Shown one piece after another: positions 1 to 11,490 of a stretch of 64,000 nt of DNA. Both the position numbers and the translations under genes were made by a program. Each line of letters starts with the position of its first letter. Positions within the stretch are counted from its first letter, which is position 1. The DNA is from Bugula neritina. Taxonomy: Eukaryota; Bryozoa; Gymnolaemata; Cheilostomatida; Bugulidae. The notes beneath the pieces are model-generated. The model saw nothing but the letters and a program-made list of their open reading frames with translations. It had not been told where the DNA came from and did not search any database. The stretch spans positions 13,567,222 through 13,631,221 of the forward strand of contig OZ037766.1 of the NCBI GenBank assembly GCA_964035545.1, written 5' to 3'.

Positions 1-238
1 TAACACAAACAGTAAAAAGCGCCATGTCTGCTTGAGTTGAGAATAAATGCCATATAAGATGTAAATTACAATATTTTTTAGCAAATTTTGGCTCATCTTT
101 ATTTCACAAAGTTTCAGATTACCCCTATTCCCTCTACTTATAGAATTTGATAGTTTTAAGATATGCATGAGATTTATGGGTCTACAACGACAACTGAAAA
201 TGACGCTGGCTCATGTGTGTCAACAAGTGAATTCTCAC

Positions 239-2028
239 ATCTCTCTAGTGTAGTAACTGCTGCTCTGACGTAGCAGATATCCTCGGTAAGTGTCAAACCC
301 TCGATTAGTTGGAAAATATTCTTTTTTATGAAACCCTCCATGCCATTTGCCTACAAGCATCATATGTCATTTAAATAAAATATTAAGTAGTTTTTAGAAA
401 GAAGGTAGAACAGGCATATACTTGTATTGATCTAACTAGCTACTTTATTATCCTACCAATCATATGAGTAGCATAGCCCCGGTCTTTCATTTCATTAGCA
501 ATTGTACGATATTCTAGTGGAACGCCCTCCTTTGTACATTCAGCTAAGTTACTTCCTTGCAGTCCAAGGTGAATAGAATATCGGCCTGAAATAATTTTTT
601 TTAGTACAGAATATCCTAATATTCCATGGCCATTTGCATGTGTTTAATGTTTGTTAGTAAACCATAACAAAGATGCACTTATTTCTAATATTTACCTATA
701 GAAGTCATTTATCATGAACATGAACCAATAACATTTTAAACTTGAAGACTTGTCAGACAATATGACTCAAAGTTTTACCATTATGTATTTTTTTTATAAA
801 TATGCAACACTGTGCTGCAATACTTGGTTTTCTATGTGTGTGCAAGAACTTTTACAGTAAAAAAAATACTTGATATAGTGTTACAGCAGTGAAAGGATGC
901 AGCTAACGTAGTGTATTAGACAGATGCCTGTCACTGTAAAGACTATAAGTAAGTGAAATGCAGCTCAAATGGTGTTTAGTTATTAAATGTATTCCTATGA
1001 GGATGCCAGAAAAACTCCTTAACAATTTAGTGCCCATCCAATGCTGCAACATAATAAGATGTTACACTGTGATGAACAATAAGACATATGGTGCTCAAAA
1101 TACCAGTGAGAAATTGGGTCCTAGTTGGGCCACATAGCGGTGCCACGTAATAGTTTTCCAGTCTCACTCCGTCTTTAGCCAACGCATCTATATTAGGAGT
1201 CATTATCTCTCCGTATCCATGATATCCAACATCATTGAAGCCCAAGTCGTCAGCCATGATAAACACTATGTTGGGCTGGCCTGACTGCCCACTCGTAACA
1301 GCTAGTGTTAGTAGGAGAGTAAATGCTACTAACTTTTGCTAAAAAAGAAACAACACCTTAGACATTACTAAAAGCAAAGTTTTGAGAAAATATGTCATTA
1401 CTTGATCTGAATATGTTACAGTTTCAGATTTATACATGAAATTCAAGAGGTTTTTATTATAGGAAAAAGTTTGAATAAGTTAGCAAAAATATGCACAACA
1501 TGGTTATGGAATGCATTGCATATATGCCAAATTATTTTAATCATGAAAACTAAAGGAAGCAGAAATGTTAAAAGTATCTACAGAGCTCTTTTTATCCTTG
1601 TAGGAAAATTTAGTATTACAAACAAAAAATTAAGTCACAAGTGTTTCAATTGATATTCTTGTATTACCTAATAACATTCAATATTATAAATTTTAAATTA
1701 CAGTTTAGATAGAATTCAATAGTGTAATTATGATATTCCCAAATGCTGTTTTATAAAAATATGATTATGTGACTATTTTTAACAATTCTTTTTGGAAAAC
1801 TATGTATATAGCCTTATTTCACTGCTTTTAGTATAAACTCAACATGAATTGCAAACTTAATTTGGGCATAAAAATCTGAATGGCATGAATAAATATATCA
1901 GTTATATAATTATATATAAATAAAATTTTAATTGTCATGTTCTATGGTTCTTTTAGTTGTTTAGATAAGCTCACCTTTAATCTGCAGAGGCTTCCATTTT
2001 TTAAATCCAACTGGAAAGATGTTCCCAT
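239..2028 (-). CDS. Arylsulfatase B-like sulfatase, 5' part (partial at left edge)
   Basis: The visible exons, in coding order, are 2028-1975, 1338-1104, 585-457 and 350-239. Phases match (0, 1, 1, then 2 off the edge), giving about 176 residues. The first exon supplies ATG and a basic n-region. The second opens with a hydrophobic signal peptide ([13 protein letters not shown]) and then reads [17 protein letters not shown], the metal-binding start of the sulfatase fold. [11 protein letters not shown] fits the C-x-P-x-R motif whose Cys becomes formylglycine. The third exon reads [10 protein letters not shown] and the fourth reads [20 protein letters not shown], both typical of arylsulfatase B/I/J. 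Family members hydrolyse sulfate esters of glycosaminoglycans in lysosomes or outside the cell. One oddity is GKWHGGF where relatives usually have GKWHLGF. The sulfatase call is firm. The first exon is less certain, because it rests only on a good donor, correct phase and the completed signal peptide. Confidence 0.85.
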
Positions 2029-2649
2029 TTTAAGATTATAGCTTTATAGTTTAGTAACAGCTTGTGTCTCACCAGGTGTACTCTCTCAACTACGTATACT
2101 GGTTAAGGACGTTGTAGAGGTTGCAGCAGCAAGTTATCCACGTACTAATCATGCGCTGGTTTTTAGGCCCATCCAATAGCTTCTAGTATTATTTGATGAT
2201 GAGCAAACCAGCATATTTATCACTGTACAGACACTGTATCTACACATTTTGCCATTATAATAACTTAACATAAAGAAAATAGGTATGTGGCTGATAAGAA
2301 CCTGCGGAAGAATTGTTATTTGAATACAGTAGGTGTATGCTGGTAAAAGGTGACATGTTTCAGTAAGGTTTGAACTTCTTACTAAACAGTTTGTAGAGTT
2401 TTCATAATTACTACCTACCCGTTGTCAAAATTGAAATAGTGAAGCTTAACGAATTGTGAAAATATTAAAGTTATCCTCCTTGACACATTACTTAGGGCTA
2501 TTTTTCTAAATGCTATCATTATAGCTAGGTTCCTGGCGTAACTTTCTAATACTTTAAATACTATAGCCATTGTTGAGCTTTTATAGTAATAAACATAGTT
2601 AATCCCTTTCCCACATTTACAACTTACAACCTTTACGCACTTGGCTGGG

Positions 2650-2945
2650 TTCAATTTTGCTGATTCGCTTGAACCGACAGTCCACCGAGGTTCCGCTCAC
2701 TGGCTTGCCGAATGCCGGCACACCTTGCCGAACTTCGACTAACTGTCGGTCAAAGGTTTTAGAATCCCTTTGTTTGGATAGTATAAAAAGAGGCACATTT
2801 TGAGCTCCAGTCAGTTGAAGTCAGGAGCTCAGACTAAAAGGATTAACCATACCAATAAAGACTCACAGCACACACTACTCTACAATCTAATCTTATCCCT
2901 TCTCTTACAAGGAGTTATGTTCTCTGCCTGATTACATTTAAATAA
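2650..2945 (+). repeat. LTR-like GC-rich island, possible solo LTR
   Basis: A GC-richer block stands out from the AT-rich surroundings. It contains a TATA-like box (TATAAAAAG near 2789) followed by an AATAAA signal near 2861, the promoter and polyadenylation order found in LTRs. A block in the opposite orientation at about 14705-15060 has a similar layout. I could not place the terminal TG/CA or a target duplication, so the edges are approximate. The TATA/polyA layout is what I see; the LTR call is inference. Confidence 0.35.
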
Positions 2946-4509
2946 CCTACAAGTTACTACATAATCATTATAGCATGTTACTTTCTTTATAATTATTGAT
3001 ATTCTGTTTAGCTCAACAAATCTCCTAGACTGCATGCTTGTGCTGGATCAGCTGAAGAATTACCCATCAAAACTTATAATCTCTTCAATTCCTATGTTAT
3101 TTTAATGTCATGATCACATGCTGTGCTATATTTACTCAAACTTTAAAGTAATATGTATATATTACTTAGTGAGAACTCTATACATGTTATACAAGAAGTG
3201 TCCTTTCGTAAAGGTACCACTAACCAATATAACCAAATTTTGTAGTTATAAAGCTCTTTTATTCTGGTCTATTTTTAGAACATTACTACAAATGAGAAAA
3301 GTCAAAAAACGTTGCTGGAAACAAGAGTATGCGATTCAGCAATGAGTGTTCATTTTGTGCTGTTAAGTTTTCAAAATCAGCTTGATGCTGGAGCAGCTGA
3401 TTGCAAATTTGTTTTTTGTCTCTGATCAAGATTGCTTTCGTGGGTTTACCCTGATTACTAACGATTTACAGTAAGAAAAATATAACTAATTCACAGTGGC
3501 CAATGTCTACACTTATGAGATTGTACTTGTTCAATAAACTGGTTGGCATATTGACAACTAATTGATATCTGGCTATAGAAGTATATTTCAGGACATGGCC
3601 TCTCAACTTAATTACACTGAAATTTAAACAAGATGCACATATTAAATATATTAAAGCTGTATTCAACAGGGTTGGGGTTATTTTAATTATTTACATTTTT
3701 TCAACACTGAAGTATGTAAGGACAACTACAATTCATGATAAAAAGCACCCATCACTAAGCAACCAACACTTTTTTTGAAATACCAAGTTGAAACTTGGAC
3801 CAGCTATGTCAATACGAGGGAAGAATGTACCCCTTAACTGGTATGAAGACAAAGCTTTTGAAGCACCATGAAAGCTTTTCCAATATTGCGACAGTGTTGA
3901 TTGTTGGAATTTAATGGTTACCAGCATAGTTCAGATTTGTTGAAACTGAATGTCCATTGGTTAGCACAAATTTAGAGCATCACAAATTAATCTGGAGAGT
4001 AGGTATGTAAATAAGATGTATATTGAAGCTGAAGAACATTCGTTTATTTACTAAGCATGACAAATAAAAACAAACATTACACGTGAAAAAAATGATAGTT
4101 TACATCTATGATAAAAAAATACCAATATTATGAAGTCCAGCATAGCAGAAATAGACTAATGGTAAGATGTTGCATCAGCTGCAAACTATGTTAACATTCC
4201 TATTAACACACCCACCAACTTAATGCAATTGAAAATTATTGCTAGAGAATTCAATGAAACTTCACAAATCTTTTTTTTTATAAGTTTAGTTCAATATGAA
4301 TTAAGTTTCTTGTAAATTGTAGTGAGCCTTTGTTCAGCCTTGTAAGATTGTGCCAAGTTCATACTTGCAGCAGTCATAGGGTTATAACTGTATTTATTGT
4401 GTAGTTCTTGCTGCAATAACCTTTTCTTTTAAGGCATTTAGTCTGTTGGTTTGATTAGGTCCTAGGAAGGTCTCTTCTGAGATAGTGCCACACGTTGCTA
4501 AGTTAAAAA

Positions 4510-4513
<4 letters not shown>
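2946..4513. other. Gene-poor AT-rich stretch
   Basis: Only short open frames without family resemblance, codon bias or convincing splice signals are present. I see no gene here. Confidence 0.6.

Positions 4514-4582
<69 letters not shown>
4514..4582. repeat. (TA)n microsatellite
   Basis: An almost perfect run of about 34 TA dinucleotides. Confidence 0.97.
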
Positions 4583-4584
<2 letters not shown>

Positions 4585-5780
4585 TAAAAGAAAATGTGCC
4601 CCATGGATTGGTTTTAATAACACCTGCATTTTCTTGAACACTGAAGTTACATTTAAGAGCAGATATGGAAGTTACAAGTGATTATATTGTCACAATTTGA
4701 CGTCTAAATGTGAATGTTAAATAATATTTTCAAAATGTCCTCCATTATTTTTCTTATACATGCATGCAGTGAGTTCTAAAATATTTATGTTCCAGAAGTC
4801 CCTAATATCCTTAATATCTACAAACCTTTCGATTTAGTTATTCCACCATCTGTTTGCATTTTTCTAAAAGCTTTAGGTTTTTCACGATCGGTGTCACATC
4901 ACCACAATTGCTTGGTGCATACTAGACATTGTTGAGATGCCACACTTTGCTACTGTGGGCTCAAGAGCTCCATTTGCTGCCTGCAAAACCATGTAAGACA
5001 GCCTTAGGACTTGGCAAAAATACTCTAGCTGCTATTTGGCAATAATAATGTTACCCAAAAATATGTCACAAATGTTTACACACTTGACTACATTAGGTGT
5101 GATGCTGAAAATCTCTGTTACATCAGAAAGCAATTTTTGTAACAATAATTGAAAACACAATCTAAAGGACAAATCACGTATTTCTAACGCTGGCATTTCT
5201 AAAACTTAGCATATTAAATATTTAAATTGCAGAAACTTGCCTTGCTGATGATTTGTTTAAAGGGCCCAGTGAAGTATCAGCTGTTGGAAGCTGTATATTT
5301 TTGCAAGACCATGTAACTGCAAAAATGAACAACTCTGCCCACTTGCTGGTTACTAGCAGAGCCAAAGCAGTTGTCTACCAAGTAAACAGTGCATGCTGGC
5401 AAAAGTAAAGAAATTTACACAGACTTGACTGAAATGAATTTAAAACAGGATATAACAACCATACAGCAAACTTTAAAAATGTTATCAAAAGTAACACCAC
5501 CGAATTGAGTAAACAATATGGGAACCTAAAGACAAAAACATCCTTTATACTATCAAGTGGAAAATCCTCAAACAAGCACAGCAATGCACCAGGTTTCCTC
5601 CAAAATGCAACCTTTGCCTGTGAGAGAAATACAGTACAAGCAGGATTTTCTTTCACTAATAAACCATATGTAAACATGCTATAATCTGTTGTTGGGAAGC
5701 ATATTTTAACCTCTTCCAGCTGTAACGAAATTTTGCGTATAATAACTTAGAGTTGTTTTTTCGATTTTTCTACATTTAAT
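4583..5780. other. Gene-poor AT-rich stretch
   Basis: Short open frames on the minus strand (such as the one near 5375-5677) show no recognisable domain and no conserved motif. I see no supportable gene between the TA repeat and the gag remnant. Confidence 0.55.
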
Positions 5781-5789
5781 TGCATGCTC

Positions 5790-6840
5790 TCCACCAAACT
5801 ACTGCATTGGTGGCAGCGGTGAGGTTCAGAATAATTAACTGGCCCTGCGTAGGGGAATAAAGAAGTAAGATGGCTGAAGGAGGAGAAAGAGGACCAGTAG
5901 CACCCGAAAAACCAGCAGTACCAGCCCTCACGTTGGAGAACTTGGTGACAGCTCTCCGAGAAGGCAATGTGACTGGTCAAGCGCCACCTGGTGAGAAGTA
6001 CCGCCTCAAGCTCCCGACTTTCGGAGAAGACAGAGATGTGGAGCAATTTATCGGCGAGTTCGAGAATGTGGCCACCATCGTTGAATGGCCGGCACCGGTG
6101 CGAGTTCTTCAACTCCAGACCAGCTTGACAGCTCAGGCCTGGAGCTTTGCTCTCGGACTAGACGAAGAGCACACCAGTCGTGCTCTCCGAACTGATTCGG
6201 AATGACAGTTTGTGACGCAAGGGACAGACTCCAAAGACTATGAAGGGATAGGACTTTCTTGCCGACACCATCGAGAGGTTGGCTCAGATTGCATTTAGTC
6301 GCAGTGAGGAGGAAGAACGAAAATGTCTGATATATGAGGCATTCTTCTAAACGGTTCACAACGCTGGCTTACAACGCTACTACTTGGCAGCGAAATCAAC
6401 ACCTTATTTATATACATTATAACATGGATTGTGGCGAGTCAGCCAACAGCCGGTGTCATCAGTGCAAGAAGAAATTCTGCATGCCTCTAAACACTTTGTA
6501 AATGTGTTTTGCACGTGTAGAGAAATCTCCCATCAGTAAGAATACGAGCCAAAAAATTAGCGCAGAGCTTGCTGCCATAAGGGCAGAACATGTGTCATGG
6601 ATGCCACCACCTTCAGTGAGTTCCGCGATCTGATACTGTTACACGTGATAGATCTCCAGAAACGGGAAGCACAGTCTCTAGGGTTCCCGACAGTTGCCCA
6701 GGGTGGGAAGACTTGGATAAAGATAAATAGACAGGCCACGTCACCGGCCCAATGGCTTCGCAGCCACTTCGGGTTGCATTAGCAAGGGAAGGATGAACGA
6801 GGTGACAAACCCACATCCAGACATCAAGGACAAGTAGGAC
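5790..6840 (+). pseudogene. Decayed Ty3/Gypsy-type retrotransposon gag fragment
   Basis: An open frame at 5870-6205 begins with a Gly/Glu/Pro-rich leader and continues with YRLKLPTFGEDRDVEQFIGE. This matches the capsid start of Gypsy-class gag proteins (LPxF, then a short spacer and FxxxFE). The following WPxPVRVLQLQTSLTAQA also fits. The frame then breaks at a stop, and the downstream sequence to about 6.8 kb carries further stops. The stretch just upstream (TGGTGGCAGCGGTGAGG, about 5810) looks like the primer-binding region between a 5' LTR and gag. No protease, reverse transcriptase or integrase follows, so this is a dead fragment. It is GC-richer than its surroundings. Class by resemblance only. 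Confidence 0.6.
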
Positions 6841-8370
6841 AGTAGTTGGGACAGTGTACAAAAAAGTTAGAGTTGCTAAGAAGAGCATGCATATGTTAGT
6901 AACTGTATAAAGTGTAGTTTTAAATATAAGTCCCTCAGAATAGGGATGCCAGTAAACATTCAGAGTTTATAAATAGGAGATATCACGAAACTCAAATCCG
7001 ATAGTCCCAGCTGTGCCAGAATTACAAAGCTCATTCTAGGGAAGATAATATTGTTCAATGGCAGACAACCAGCAGAATGTACTGAGCTAAAAAATGCAGA
7101 CTGCATGAGATCTGCAGCACAGTGTGAAGGTCCTAAAGGGATCATTAAGAGCTTTACACAATCCCAGCAACTTTCTACTAAAACGCAAGTTATTCAAGAG
7201 CACCATTATAATTTTTGAAGTTCTGTGAGTCATACTTTTGTTCACTGAAACCAGTTTTGTTTTTTTTATGTATATTTAGCAATATAATTGATCAATTATT
7301 ATCATTTATCATCACACAAATTATGATGATTCAGAAATTGTATATGCTATTACATAGACTACAATGGAGAAATTTGTAAACAAAAATGATTTACATACAT
7401 CATATGCTTTTGGTGCTCAAAATGATTAATTTTGATTGTATAAAAATATTATTGAGTCATAAAATCATCACAGTTGTTAACTTGTAGCAGAGCAGTAAAT
7501 AAATGTGCCAAAGCCCATATTTATATTTATAGTCATTCAGTGATTGAAGCGCAAGGAGAAAGCACAAAGGGTCTTTGAAAAGTGTAAATCCTGTTTGACA
7601 GAATTGGAAGAAAAGCAGTCTCTTTAATTTTAGAAACTGAAGCTTTTCCGGCTTACCAACGAGAAAAAAAAACATGAATACCCTCAAGCAGGAAGTATAC
7701 TTTATAGCTTTCACATCAATTTTATAGTTCTATCTGATAGCCTCAATTTCAGCATGACGTGCTCAATTAGGAAGGAATAAGTTTTATCTTTCTAATATAT
7801 AACACTATGATGGAAAGTTAACTCCAGCCTATCAACACCTTTATGATTCTTTATTGATTAATACAACTAATGCTTCAGCTCAACTAATCCTACCATTATC
7901 AAAGTTGAGCTGATGAAGCAAACTTTTCAACTAAACTTGGGCGACCAATTGCCAACTTTTGACCATTGAGCAAAATCACGAGTAGAAAAAGACAACGTAA
8001 AAATATTGTGGGAGTTCCACATCCACAGTCACTAAAGCTAGGAGCTCTGACATAGTAGTAATTGAAAAGCATAATGCTGAAACAACCATCATCAACATAG
8101 CCAGTCCCTGGTGACTACAGAGTAAAATAAAACGAATGAAAAAAGGTAGGAATATATCAGGACATAGTACTAGAAACAACCTGCCTTTGAGACACATCAA
8201 GAAAAGCTATGCCCACTGTAATTTAAGCTCTTGAAACTACATACAAAAACTTAGACTTCATTTCAAGTAACTAGAAACAAAATGAGCTCCCAGAGTAAAC
8301 ATTACCTTCCTAGACGGTAAAAGAAAATCACATTTTAGTTTCAATAGTGCTCTTACTGGCTTTTGGGGGT
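6841..8370. other. Gene-poor stretch
   Basis: Small unrelated open frames on both strands (for example 7457-7714 and 7976-8200, minus) have no recognisable motif. I see nothing supportable here. Confidence 0.55.
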
Positions 8371-9141
8371 TCATACAGACTTAAGAGCATTCAATTTCTT
8401 TTTCAAATGATTAATTTCAATGTCAAACTGCTCAAGCTGAGCTTTAAGTTCAGAATTATGTTGTTTGAGATCCTTCATCGTAGTTGCATGTGATGATTGA
8501 GCTTTTTTCAGCTTACATTTAGTAATATTGGTGCGAACTAACCTCCTTTTCAAATTACCTAACTGCAATTTTAGATTTTTTACCCTATCATTAGAACGTT
8601 CCAGGCTTTTCTTACTTCGGTAAAGCCTCTTCCTAAATATATTGGCATTTCTATTTGCTCTAGCAAGCTTTTCTGTCAATTTATACATGTTGGTAGCAAT
8701 AGTCACATTGTTTCTAGCTAACTGAGATGCTTGCAACATGCTGTAATCATTTCCAATATTTTTTAAAGCTGTAGTAGATGCAGGTGATGCTTGGGGGTTA
8801 GAAGGAAGAGGGATAGCAGAAAGAGAGAGCTGCTCTGGTGAAATATGTAAAAGATCTAACTTAAGGTATGCTTCTAATGCAAAACGGCCATGTGGACGGT
8901 GAGCATTTGAATTCAATACTTTGTACTGCTCTAAAACTCCTATAATTGTGCTTTCAGCTAACAGGCTGGAAAATTTACTGGGCAATTGATTATGGATATG
9001 TTTAGATTTTTGTCTTTTGTTGTTGGGAAAACTACGAGCCATTTTAACAATATGGCCATTTTTGATGACACTCAATTTATCCAGATCATCAGGATTTATA
9101 GAGAAAGGAGAGTAAAGACAGTCTGCTGGAGGCAACACCAT
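8371..9141 (-). CDS. Unknown intronless coiled-coil protein, 256 aa
   Basis: I do not recognise this protein. It is the longest open frame in the window that is not explained by a repeat or a known gene. It starts at ATG (9141) and ends at TGA (8371) without interruption. Residues 1-150 are mixed and include a basic stretch (NNKRQKSKHIH) and a Ser/Pro/Ala-rich linker near 105-125. Residues about 150-255 are strongly helical and charged, with many Lys/Arg/Asn and regularly spaced Leu, as in a long coiled coil (LEQFDIEINHLKKKLNAL at the end). It has no signal peptide or membrane segment. It sits among transposon remnants, so it may be part of a mobile element, a domesticated element protein or a retrocopy. 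It could also be one exon of a longer gene. I saw no polyA signal close behind the stop. Confidence 0.45.
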   Translation of the reverse strand: MVLPPADCLYSPFSINPDDLDKLSVIKNGHIVKMARSFPNNKRQKSKHIHNQLPSKFSSLLAESTIIGVLEQYKVLNSNAHRPHGRFALEAYLKLDLLHISPEQLSLSAIPLPSNPQASPASTTALKNIGNDYSMLQASQLARNNVTIATNMYKLTEKLARANRNANIFRKRLYRSKKSLERSNDRVKNLKLQLGNLKRRLVRTNITKCKLKKAQSSHATTMKDLKQHNSELKAQLEQFDIEINHLKKKLNALKSV

Positions 9142-9422
9142 CTTACAGATTATGAAAAAGAGAATTCAGATAATCTAGGACTAGATAGTATAAAATTAAC
9201 AACACGGAGCACCTGATTTGGTCACATCAAAGTTCACAGTAGAATTTCAGAGACAGCATCAGCGTTTGAACATCTACAAAAAAGTCAGAGAACGTTATTA
9301 CAAATGTATAAATTTTTGTTGATGTCAATAATACTATGATGCCTACTTTAAAGTAAAAACAGCCAAGCTGAAATAACATGAACTGCAGCAATTTTCCAAT
9401 TTATAATTAAAAGAAACGAAAA

Positions 9423-9504
9423 TATAATTATACAAGCAGAATTATTTAGGTTTACATTAATGTAATGTATTAATGTAAACTTAAATAATTCTGCTTATAT
9501 TATT
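9423..9504. repeat. Near-perfect short palindrome (hairpin)
   Basis: Two arms of about 35 bp (9423-9460 and 9470-9504) are reverse complements with only a few differences, separated by a 9-bp loop. This looks like a tiny foldback or MITE remnant. AT-rich. Confidence 0.85.
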
Positions 9505-9839
9505 TCTGATTAGTTACACAATATTTATTAGCTTGCTTAAAAAACTAACTTACATATTTTCAAATGATTGTAAATTATAACTTTGAATCAGTTTTTACTC
9601 TACCAGAAAGCCTCAGTACTAACATTTTAGTGACAACATTTCTAGTATATGTTTTAAGTGCCTTTAAATGGTACAGGATAAAAAAAAGCAACCAGAAAAT
9701 TTCAATATAATCAGTTTAAAATTGCAGAACCCTTCAAACTAACAAGAAATCCAAATGGCGGACGATATGTCACTGTATAAAATTGATTTGATGGCAATGT
9801 AAGACAGACACTGACACTATCAAAAAAACAGATAGCAAG

Positions 9840-11170
9840 AACAAGTACAGCATACTCGGTATCTGTTTGGTAAACAGGGAGAAAAAAGAGAAGGAGTGGT
9901 AATCACAGTGAAAAGCCACATCAAATCCTCATTCACACTAATATCCGAGAGAATCTTAATGCGCAAAACCACCAATCCAAGTTGAACAGAAACATCGTAC
10001 TAATATGTGCCTATACCCCTACCCTAGCTGTGAGCGAGTCATTACCTAGAATAAAAGAAGAACTTTATCAGCAGCTGAAGACTGTAATAAACGCAGTAGA
10101 TCACTGCTTGACGTTGCCAGAGATTTTAATGTGCAGGCAGGTAATAAGGGATTCTATCAACACAGGGAAAATATGGGGCTATACAGTAAAGAGGCACTAA
10201 ATGGTGAAACACTACTCTAACTAGCTAGCAAAAACAATGTCATCATAATCAATACTCTTTTCTTACACAAACTATCGCACATCATATGGGAAGCAAAGTA
10301 TAGAAAGATAACGTATAAAAATAGAGAACATAGGTACCACCATTTTTGAAATCAGATCGACTACATACTGACCAGAATATCACACATACAACTCCTGAGA
10401 AACATTAAATCCTACAGTGGGCTTCACATCCTTAAGGACCATAAGATAGTAAGAACTATCGCTATAGGGAATTTTGGAGCCAAACAAATCAGAACCTTTG
10501 AAAGATCAAAAGACCCAATAACAAGAGCTAAATATGCATTTCCTGTTGAAATGCACCTAATGAATAAAGATCATGAGAACAATGAAAAAAGAAACGCAAT
10601 CCGGCAGAAATGGAACGAAATCATTGTTGCCAACAGGAAAGCAGCTATAGTAGTCCTAGAATACAGAAGACCAAAAAAGTGATGTACATGATTGTCAAGA
10701 TGTCAATAGAACAGAAAAAAGTAGGAACCACTCCTAACGGCACCCAAGAACCGAATAAAACAAATAAAATCAGGAAAACAAGGATTAAGACGGTGCATAA
10801 AGTCGTTGAGGCTATTCAATTCAACCAAAAAATCCAAATGGCTACAGATAGCCAACGAGGGTTTTACTCCAGAGCCAGCTTCACAGGCAGAAATTATCAC
10901 AGGCCACTTCAGGAAAATGTTTCCAAAAGAAAACATTGAGACTGCCTACTATACCACCACACCAGATGACACCACCCTTCAACAAAGATGAAATCAGCCG
11001 AGCAGTGAAAATATTGAAAAAGAACAGAAGTGCAGGAGGTGATTATCTGCAGGCAGAACAGCTGAAATATGAGCCAGATATAGTGTTTCAGAGTACTGCA
11101 GAAATATTCATTTTCAATACCAAAGAAACCACAGAAGTAAAAGATGATATTCTACTACAACTACAAAGCC
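9840..11170 (+). pseudogene. Decayed non-LTR retrotransposon (LINE), endonuclease to start of RT
   Basis: Broken frames give a recognisable series. SERILMRKTTNPS near 9940 and LICAYTPTLAVSE near 10002 match the endonuclease of CR1/RTE-like LINEs. Around 10240-10440 come IIINTLF, QIDYILT and a His (LHILKDH), corresponding to the TNTxF, DYIL and SDH-type endonuclease motifs. Around 10985-11080, FNKDEISRAVKILKKNRSAG then GDYLQAEQLKYE resembles the N-terminal reverse transcriptase motif (KxGKAPGxDxIPAE). Many stops and frameshifts break the frames, and the RT catalytic core is absent. The copy is 5'-incomplete and inactive. Confidence 0.7.
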
Positions 11171-11490
11171 TGGAAAAGCTAAAAGACCATCAAGTTATCT
11201 ATGTCCCATCATTCTACTGTCAAGTGTCAATGCTTCGCATAGCACTATTATGAGTTGATACAAGATGTAACCCATTACGCCTTACGGACTTCATCAATAA
11301 GTAAGTATTAGGATAAATTGTAATTATAGGTTGCATCAACTATGAATTAGACGCCTGTGAACATGGATTCACGGACACACTGACATGAAGTTGAAATCAA
11401 AATAAATTCAACATAGAGTTAGTATCATAATAAAATATAATTATATTTAAATTATTTTCTTTTAAATATAAAGTAGTTTAAATGCAAGTT

